Assembly (NCBI GenBank): GCA_026392135.1
Contig: JAPLCR010000607.1
Span: forward strand, 1 to 29,993
Source of the DNA: Armatimonadota bacterium
Lineage (GTDB): Bacteria; Armatimonadota; Chthonomonadetes; Chthonomonadales; Chthonomonadaceae
Direction: 5' to 3'
Length of the DNA: 29,993 nucleotides
The translations under genes were made by a program, and so were the position numbers. Shown here piece by piece: positions 24,444-29,993 of the stretch; within the stretch, counting starts at the first letter, position 1, and every line of letters begins with the position of its first letter. The notes below the pieces were generated by a model that saw nothing but the letters and a program-made list of their open reading frames with translations, made no database searches and was not told where the DNA came from.

Positions 24444-24639
24444 TTTGAAAAGCGTAAGCCCTCATTCTGTCCTGCGGACATCTTTCTCCCAATTCTGGGA
24501 GAAAGACTTGCCTCTAAAGTGGTCAGGTTGGGCGTTTTCAAAACGTTAATGTTTCGCAAACGCCCAACAGAACCCGTCGGAGCCACCCCTCGCCCAGAAT
24601 TGGGAGAGGGGACGGGGGTGAGGGCTTGCGCTTTTCAAA
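24444..24639. repeat. Inverted-repeat element downstream of the MmeI-like gene
   Basis: The ends TTTGAAAAGCGTAAGCCCTC and their near-complement near 24619-24639 form a 21-bp inverted repeat with one mismatch. Inside are a hairpin TTTCTCCC-AATTCT-GGGAGAAA and a separate perfect 11-bp inverted repeat GTTGGGCGTTT/AAACGCCCAAC (24527-24537 and 24558-24568). The core matches the nested element at 15651-15812. It occupies most of the 343-bp gap 24404-24746, where I see no gene. It may also stop transcription. Confidence 0.6.
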
Positions 24640-24730
24640 GGCACTTGCACTAATTTTTATCCGAATGCGCCAGTAGTCATAACGCCCCGCCCGCCAACTT
24701 AACGCACAGTCCCCGCAAAAAGGGGCACAA

Positions 24731-24745
24731 AGGAGCCAACACATC
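24731..24745 (+). repeat. 15-bp direct repeat, right border of candidate island
   Basis: This is a second exact copy of AGGAGCCAACACATC, immediately before the TTG start at 24747. Here it contains the ribosome binding site. With the left copy at 20258-20272 it brackets the toxin-antitoxin, glutamine synthetase remnant and MmeI-like genes (about 4.5 kb). Confidence 0.5.
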
Positions 24746-24746
24746 A

Positions 24747-26969
24747 TTGAATTATAAGACACTCATAGGAAGCCTTGCTTTTCTCTGCTTAGCCGCATCT
24801 GTGCAGGCACAAGCCCTACCCGATGCCCCCTTCCAACAGGAGTACCACGAAGCCTACCCTATGCCCACTGCGGGGGCGAACGATGTTAAGGCAGTCGCTT
24901 TCGATGGGGCGGAGAGGCTCTGGGCGGCGACAGCAGAGGGAGTTCGCTATCTCGAAGGGGGTACTTGGAAAGCTCCGGAGGGAGGCACTCAGCTTGGAAC
25001 GACTTATGCCCTCTATCGCGACTCAAAAGGAACTCTTTGGGCGGGAACGTGGAACGGAATTTACAAAGTCACTCCTAAAGGAGTCGTTTCAGGTGGTTTG
25101 ACGGGTGCTCTCATCAACGCGATTGACGGAGGCGATCCGCTCTTCGCAGGAGGACCTCATGGGATTTGGAAACTGGTGCATGGCAAGTGGGAAGCCGTCG
25201 GCGGTAGCTGGCATAAGATGGTTCACGCCGTTCACGTCGCCCCTGCCAATCAAATGTGGGTAGGTACAGGAAGCGGACTCTACCTCCAATCACTCACCTC
25301 TCCTGCCGAAACCCGCGTCTTTTCGCGCCCAGATGTTCTGCTCAGCAGCAACGTCTCCTCGCTTACGCTGTTAGCAGACGGAACCCTCTGTATTGGAACT
25401 ACGGGAGGGCTAGACTTCTACAAAGGAGCAAAACGAGTTCGCTCTCTTACGGCGAAAGACGGTATGCCGAGTTATCGTGTTCGGAGTGTGACGCAGGACG
25501 CAGAGGGACGGCTCTGGGCGGCAACAGAGATGGGGGTGGTTCGCTACGATGCAGGAAGGTGGACGCTTCGCCATAGCCGGCGTTGGCTCTTGAGCGATGA
25601 CACGAGAAGTGTGGCAATAGGGAAAGATGGGACGGCATGGGTGGCGACGGCGGCAGGGGTAGACGCGATACGCCGTAGAAAGATGACACTTGCCGACAAA
25701 GCCGACTACTATCTACAGATGATACGGGCGCGGCATATTCGCCCTCCGGGCTTAGTGGGTCCCGCGGTGTTGGTCACACCCGGTGATCTTTCCAAAAGCT
25801 TTATTGAAGACGATGACAACGATGGTGAACACACCGCCATGTATCTCGCGATGGAGTCTATGCGTTACGCCGTAACCAAAAACCCTACCGCACGTGATAA
25901 TGCAAAAGTCGCCTTTCATGCCCTGATGGAGCTGCAACGCGCTACAGGAACTGACCACTTTATCGCCCGTTCGATACTGCCTGTCAGCACACCTCCCCGC
26001 CATGAGGTAGACCAGACCATCACGCCCGAAAGGGCGGCGGCGATGTATCTCGACAACCCCCGCGAAAAGCCTATCGAAAAGCGGTGGCTACTCACGAAAG
26101 ACGGTAAATGGTTCTGGAAACGAGACGCAAGTTCTGATGAGGTAGACGGTCATGTATTCGGCTATGCAGTCTACTACGACCTTGCCGCTACAGAGGAAGA
26201 AAAGCGGCTTGTTGCCGACCAAGTAGACCGAATTATTGGGGGAATTGTGGCGCACGGCTACGTTTTGCAGGATATAGACGGCAAGGGAACGCAGTGGGCG
26301 AACTGGTCTCCTGAAAGCCTAAACAGGGATAAGACATGGCGGGAGGAGCGGTTTGGCAACAGTACGGAGATGCTATCGTATCTTGGAGTCGCCTACCACG
26401 TCACCCAAAAGCAGAAATATCTCGACGCGGTAAAGTACCTTGTGGAGAAGCACGGTTACGCCAAGAACATGGCTTCCATGAGCTACGTTACGCCCTCCGA
26501 ATATACCCACATCAACGACGAACTGCTTGTGATGGTGTTCCATAACCTGTTTACGAATACCGCGACCCCTGCCCTTGAAAAGAGCGCATTGACCGCTCTT
26601 CGCAGTTGGCACAAGACCTGTAGGCGCGATGGAATACCCTTCTACGACTTCATTTTCAATCGCTTCTCTGGTCAACAAGTCCCACTTGACAGGGCGATGG
26701 AGACCCTCCGTGACTGGCCCCTTGACCATATTGAATGGACTGTAGACAACAGCAGACGCGCCGATGTTCAGTGGGACAGAACGCCGGGCGCACCTGCAAA
26801 CTTCTTGACGCGTATACTGCCGCGTAGCGAGATCGGGCTGTGTATGTGGGATCAGGAGCCGTATTTCGCCACCATGGGGCGAAATGGGGAGCGGGAAGAT
26901 CGTCCCAACGACTGGTTACTCGCCTACTGGATGGGACGCTACTATGGAATAATTGGAAGCCCAGAGTAG
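24747..26969 (+). CDS. Exported propeller (Reg_prop-like) protein with C-terminal helical domain
   Basis: This is a 740-residue exported protein starting at TTG, with AGGAG 11 nt upstream. The signal peptide is MNYKTLIGSLAFLCLAASVQA. Residues 45 to about 310 hold repeated two-component-regulator-propeller motifs (VKAVAFDGAERLWAATAEGVRYLEGG, DSKGTLWAGTWNGIYKV, QDAEGRLWAATEMGVVRYDAGRW). Residues from about 320 onward are different, with aromatic and acidic motifs (DDDNDGEHTAMYLAMESMRYAV, WANWSPESLNRDKTWREERFGNSTEMLSYLGVAY) that resemble an alpha/alpha-toroid of glycan-processing proteins. Unlike sensor kinases it has no kinase part. The function is unknown; sensing or degrading a polysaccharide is a guess. 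Confidence 0.75.
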   Translation: MNYKTLIGSLAFLCLAASVQAQALPDAPFQQEYHEAYPMPTAGANDVKAVAFDGAERLWAATAEGVRYLEGGTWKAPEGGTQLGTTYALYRDSKGTLWAGTWNGIYKVTPKGVVSGGLTGALINAIDGGDPLFAGGPHGIWKLVHGKWEAVGGSWHKMVHAVHVAPANQMWVGTGSGLYLQSLTSPAETRVFSRPDVLLSSNVSSLTLLADGTLCIGTTGGLDFYKGAKRVRSLTAKDGMPSYRVRSVTQDAEGRLWAATEMGVVRYDAGRWTLRHSRRWLLSDDTRSVAIGKDGTAWVATAAGVDAIRRRKMTLADKADYYLQMIRARHIRPPGLVGPAVLVTPGDLSKSFIEDDDNDGEHTAMYLAMESMRYAVTKNPTARDNAKVAFHALMELQRATGTDHFIARSILPVSTPPRHEVDQTITPERAAAMYLDNPREKPIEKRWLLTKDGKWFWKRDASSDEVDGHVFGYAVYYDLAATEEEKRLVADQVDRIIGGIVAHGYVLQDIDGKGTQWANWSPESLNRDKTWREERFGNSTEMLSYLGVAYHVTQKQKYLDAVKYLVEKHGYAKNMASMSYVTPSEYTHINDELLVMVFHNLFTNTATPALEKSALTALRSWHKTCRRDGIPFYDFIFNRFSGQQVPLDRAMETLRDWPLDHIEWTVDNSRRADVQWDRTPGAPANFLTRILPRSEIGLCMWDQEPYFATMGRNGEREDRPNDWLLAYWMGRYYGIIGSPE

Positions 26970-27000
26970 GCGTAGGCATCCAAAGCATACCGCACAAAAT

Positions 27001-27041
27001 AGAAACGCCCCTCTTTCCAAGATGGAAGGAGGGGCGTTTCT
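27001..27041. terminator. Bidirectional rho-independent terminator
   Basis: AGAAACGCCCCTC and GAGGGGCGTTTCT form a long GC-rich stem with A- and T-flanks. It lies between the convergent ends of the propeller gene (26969) and the NHL gene (27066), so it can serve both. Confidence 0.8.
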
Positions 27042-27065
27042 AACGTCTGAAGCCAAAGCCTAGCC

Positions 27066-28047
27066 CTACGGTAGTACTACGCGGCGAATACGATTGAAGG
27101 GCGCGTCTGTTCCTTGATTACCATCCGCAATCACAAGAGAGCGTCCATCTGGTGCAATGTCCATGCCTTCCATACCAAAGAACTGGATACTGGAGCCTCC
27201 TCCCTCATGATAGCCGGGGTTCCCGTCTCCAGCGAGCGTAAAGACGCTGCCTTTCGTATCAATTCTACGAATGCGGTAGTTGCCATTATCACCCACGTAG
27301 ATATTTCCCAGCCCGTCTACCTGCGATAGTCGTAACCACACCCGCGAGGGTCACTCGGCGTATTGCGTTGTTGTTAGCGTCTGCAACGATAAGATCTCCG
27401 TTGTTATCTTGCTTTACTCCGTAAGGGCGATGGAACTGTGCCGCCGCTCCTGTCCCATTCACGAAGCCCGGTGTATCTGTACGCCCTGCGAGCAGGGTGA
27501 CAGCTCCCGTGGTTGTATTAAGGAGGCTAATGGTGTGGCGGTTCACATCAGAGAGAGCAAGCCTGCCGTCCGCAAGCAGAGCAATGCCGCGTGGTCGTCC
27601 AAGGTTCCGTGCAACGACGACCCCCGTCTGAGTGCGTGAATCTATGCGCCAGACCGTGCCGCTTGTGGAGTTGCGCGTACCGGTGTCGTTCTGGTCGGTC
27701 TCTACAAAGACCGTGCCGCTACTGTTTGCAGCGATACCAAAGGGGTTTACAAAGTTGGGGTTGGAGAATACCGTGCTGACATTGCCCACAGAGTCAATCT
27801 TCCGCACAAGGTTGTTGTCGTAATCGGCGACATAGACGTTGTTTGCACTGTCTACTGCTACGTTTGCAGGGTTTCGGAATCGCGCTGTACTAGCGGGACC
27901 ATCCGCCGTGCCAGACTGAAATGAACCGGCAATGGTAGAGCTTTGCGCCCCTTGAATGACGCTCCCGCTTCCTGAGTTGCATCCTGCAAGAGCGATAGAG
28001 GCACTTAGAAGAGCAGAGGCGGTAGCTATACGCGAGAATACGGACAT
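27066..28047 (-). pseudogene. NHL-repeat lipoprotein, broken by an internal frameshift
   Basis: This is an exported beta-propeller lipoprotein of about 325 residues if joined. The start at 28047 has RBS AAAGGAA 8 nt upstream. The signal peptide ends in lipobox LAGC (SASIALAGCNSGSG). NHL repeats follow (RFRNPANVAVDSANNVYVADYDNN, FHRPYGVKQDNNGDLIVADANNN). At about 27305-27325 the first frame reads TTIAGRRAG and stops at 27289, while the next blade VDGLGNIYVGDNGNYRIRR continues one frame away to 27066. The usual linker between TIAG and VDG, about 20 residues in the other repeats, is missing, which points to an out-of-frame deletion between repeats. It is 24 bp downstream of the HEAT-repeat gene, in an operon with it. 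Confidence 0.78.
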
Positions 28048-28071
28048 AGAGTATTTCCTTTATGGGGCGAC

Positions 28072-29580
28072 TTATTGGCTTTGACCGTTGCGATGAAGCT
28101 GCTCTTTCGCCACATAAGAGACATCTGCATCGGTGCTTTGTGCGAGTTGTTTAAGTGTTGGGCTTGTGTCTGCAATACCCATTTCGCCAAGTGCAACTGC
28201 TGCCCAACGCTGTACGCCAGTGTTTGCTCCCTTTGCAACTTGCTCCAGAGCAGGTAGAGCCTTCGCTCCCATACGCCCTAAAGCGACTGCTGCGTGGAAT
28301 GAGGTGGTTTCGTCGCCTTTCTGGAAAACGGCAACTAGAGCGGGAATGGCTTGTACACCAATTACGGTGAGTGCTGCGTCTGAGGCATTGCCTAGCATTT
28401 CGGTATTTGGGGTTGCCATGAGCGCGACAAGAGCGTTAATGACACCAGTGTTTCCCTCAAAGCCAACCGCTCTGATAGCAGCTATCCGTAGGCTTTCAGG
28501 GTATTGGGTATTATTTGCAACGGATAGGAGCGGGATGTTTGTTTCGGGGGCAGAGATTCCTTGTAGGGCTTGTATGGCTCCAGTTTGCGTATCTACATTC
28601 TTGCTGGCGAGTGCTGCCACACATCTCATCAGTACCATTGTAACGGGTGCAGAGTCACGTGTAGGTCGTCCTGCATGGGAGAGTGCTCCAACGGTGGAGG
28701 TACGCAGTTTTATGTCAGGATCGTTGAGGGCTTTAATAAGGGTATCAATGGCACTAGGAGTTCCAATTTTGCCCAAGCCGACTGCTGCTTGTGAACGGGA
28801 TTCGTCGTCGTCGTCAGGGTTGTTTACTGCTTCGGCGAGCATAGATTCGCCCGAAGCGTCCGCAATAAGTGCTATCGAACCGATACAGACGCGGCGCACC
28901 TGTGCGGTATCCTTGTGCATCTTGTCGTTCAGAAGAGGTATCGCCTCTTTGTCGCCGATTTTGCCAAGTGCCTCCGATACGCTCACGCGTACCCCCTCAT
29001 CTTTATCGTCTAAGAGTTTGAAGAGCAGAGGCAGGCTTGCTTTGCTCTCTTTAGCGAAGAGCGGTGAACCGAGAACATCCCCGCAAGCTACTCTGGAATC
29101 GGGCTCTTTTTTCAAGTAGGCAACAATTTGCGGAATCGCGTCCAGAACAGGACCTATCTGCTTGAAGGCACGAACAGCTCCCTTCTTAATATTAGAATCG
29201 CCATCTTTTAGACCGGGCAGAAGCTCTTTGATGTGGTCAGGAGATTTGCTCGTGATTTTGACTAGGGCGGCGACAGCGCGTTCACGCACTCTTTTGTCTT
29301 GGTCTTTAAGAATGGGGAGTAGTTGTTTGACGGCAGAAGGTGCCGCCAAAACTTCCAGAGATTCTGCGGCTTTGAGGCGTATCTGGATGGTCTCGCCTGT
29401 TATCGCGTCCATGAACTGTTCGGCTTTTATCAGTGCTGTAGCGGCAGAGGCACGCTCTTCAGCAGAGCCGTCGCTCATAGCCATTACCAGCCCGTGAATA
29501 TGTCGGCTATGGCTGACTGCCATACCAACGACCAGCAGAACAAAGCCTGCAAAGAGGATGTAGTTAAGGTATTTTCGCAC
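28072..29580 (-). CDS. Membrane-anchored HEAT-repeat protein
   Basis: This is a 502-residue protein with a single N-terminal hydrophobic segment (YILFAGFVLLVVGMAVSH, about residues 7-24) and then HEAT/PBS-lyase type repeats to the end. Blocks such as AVKQLLPILKDQDKRVRERAVAALVKI, LKDGDSNIKKGAVRAFKQIG, LLDDKDEGVRVSVSEALGKIG and LNDPDIKLRTSTVGALSHAG show the regular D-x-VR-xxA-xxALG pattern. It is likely a protein-interaction scaffold facing the periplasm or cell surface. The start is GTG at 29580 with GGGAG about 7 nt upstream. A strong terminator separates it from ftsZ upstream, and the NHL gene follows at 24 bp. No enzymatic motif is seen. Confidence 0.85.
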   Translation of the reverse strand: MRKYLNYILFAGFVLLVVGMAVSHSRHIHGLVMAMSDGSAEERASAATALIKAEQFMDAITGETIQIRLKAAESLEVLAAPSAVKQLLPILKDQDKRVRERAVAALVKITSKSPDHIKELLPGLKDGDSNIKKGAVRAFKQIGPVLDAIPQIVAYLKKEPDSRVACGDVLGSPLFAKESKASLPLLFKLLDDKDEGVRVSVSEALGKIGDKEAIPLLNDKMHKDTAQVRRVCIGSIALIADASGESMLAEAVNNPDDDDESRSQAAVGLGKIGTPSAIDTLIKALNDPDIKLRTSTVGALSHAGRPTRDSAPVTMVLMRCVAALASKNVDTQTGAIQALQGISAPETNIPLLSVANNTQYPESLRIAAIRAVGFEGNTGVINALVALMATPNTEMLGNASDAALTVIGVQAIPALVAVFQKGDETTSFHAAVALGRMGAKALPALEQVAKGANTGVQRWAAVALGEMGIADTSPTLKQLAQSTDADVSYVAKEQLHRNGQSQ

Positions 29581-29708
29581 GTCGTGTCTCCCTAAGAGGC
29601 GTGTTTGTAGTAGGTTGTCTGTATGCCTAGGCTACGAGAGAAGTGCAGAGCTAAGTCCTTCCCAAAATGAGAAGGGGTTACGGAGGGAAAGGTCTCTTCC
29701 CTCTCTCT

Positions 29709-29738
29709 ATTATACAAAAGCCCCTCTCCTTAGATTAA
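29709..29738 (-). promoter_or_regulatory. Candidate promoter of the HEAT-repeat gene
   Basis: On the minus strand a perfect TATAAT (29714-29709) lies 18 bp after TTAATC (29738-29733, a weak -35). The -35 lies in the loop of the ftsZ terminator and the -10 directly after its T-run. The start codon is about 129 bp downstream. Confidence 0.45.
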
Positions 29739-29754
29739 GAAGAGGGGGGCTTTT
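29716..29754 (-). terminator. Terminator downstream of ftsZ
   Basis: AAAAGCCCC and GGGGCTTTT form a 9-bp stem extended by a CTCT/AGAG pairing with a small bulge. On the minus strand the T-run TTTTG follows. It begins 21 bp after the ftsZ stop codon. Confidence 0.7.
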
Positions 29755-29774
29755 ATGAGAGATACACAGCCCCT

Positions 29775-29993
29775 CTAGCGGCGACGCAAGAAGGCAGGTA
29801 TCTCGTACTCTTTATCGTCGTCTTTGCCTGTGTTAGCGGGCGATGCTGGTGCTCCGCCTGAAGCAGGGCGAGGTGCTCCCGTACCCGAAGTTCTGTCTGT
29901 AGTAGGTGGTGGTGTGGCAGGATTTGTAGACGTTGAGGTAGGGCGGTTCGTTGTATCGGATCCAACGGTGAAGGGACGTGCAATCGGCTTCTG
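29775..29993 (-). CDS. ftsZ: Cell division protein FtsZ, C-terminal tail only
   Basis: The last 73 codons of a gene entering from the right edge are visible. They encode a flexible Pro/Thr/Ser-rich linker (KPIARPFTVGSDTTNRP onward), then KDDDKEYEIPAFLRRR and TAG at 29777-29775. The tail EIPAFLRRR is the conserved FtsZ C-terminal peptide that binds FtsA, ZipA or SepF partners and anchors the tubulin-like ring to the membrane. The GTPase domain lies outside the window. A neighbouring overlapping open frame in another phase is a shadow. Confidence 0.9.
   Translation of the reverse strand, partial: QKPIARPFTVGSDTTNRPTSTSTNPATPPPTTDRTSGTGAPRPASGGAPASPANTGKDDDKEYEIPAFLRRR

Noticed and set aside
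28133..29119. A 328-codon open frame antisense to the HEAT-repeat gene
   Set aside because: It mirrors the regular repeat codons of the true gene, is low-complexity (Ala/Ser/Pro/Thr-rich) and resembles no family.
29753..29983. Open frame of 76 codons at the right edge on the minus strand
   Set aside because: It is out of frame with the FtsZ tail, which ends in the conserved EIPAFLRRR peptide and explains the region better.

Overview
The window is bacterial chromosome of moderate GC content with dense coding on both strands. No rRNA, tRNA or CRISPR array is visible. Lipobox-type lipoproteins, Gfo/Idh/MocA oxidoreductases, a phytanoyl-CoA dioxygenase-like enzyme, beta-propeller exported proteins and an FtsZ tail ending in IPAFLRRR suggest a free-living environmental heterotroph. 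Armatimonadota or a similar phylum is my guess, with low confidence.

Layout. Positions 1-5166, minus strand: a sugar-related block. An exported PQQ-like propeller protein is translationally coupled to an RbsC-type permease and followed by an RbsB-type lipoprotein and a strong terminator. Next comes a GntR/UTRA repressor coupled to an oxidoreductase, with its own promoter and a near-perfect palindromic operator. Positions 5527-8637: a GNAT acetyltransferase, a GT4 glycosyltransferase and a divergent second Gfo/Idh/MocA enzyme. Positions 8630-13275: an Eco57I-like restriction-modification pair, a fused nuclease-methylase plus a separate methylase. The fused gene carries two frameshifts that cancel in phase. 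Positions 13326-20250: an exported TPR-redoxin protein, a PhnP-like metallohydrolase, an HDOD protein, a PhyH-like dioxygenase and a glutamine synthetase family enzyme. Positions 20258-24745: what looks like an acquired defence segment, with an Xre/excisionase-fold antitoxin and PIN toxin, a detached copy of the glutamine synthetase 3' end, and an MmeI-like single-chain restriction-modification enzyme. A 15-bp direct repeat lies at its two borders. Positions 24747-29993: an exported propeller/toroid protein, then on the minus strand the 3' end of ftsZ, a membrane-anchored HEAT-repeat protein and a broken NHL-repeat lipoprotein.

Intergenic gaps hold a family of small palindromic repeats. One copy at 1878-1990 has perfect 12-bp terminal inverted repeats and a perfect 8-bp target duplication, so it behaves like a miniature transposable element. 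A second copy lies at 5365-5473, a third at 15617-15920 is interrupted by another inverted-repeat element, and a related element lies at 24444-24639.

The strongest candidates for something unusual are the mosaic junction at the glutamine synthetase 3' end with its defence cargo, the doubly frameshifted Eco57I-type gene, and the MITE family. I found no wholly new system that the sequence alone can prove.
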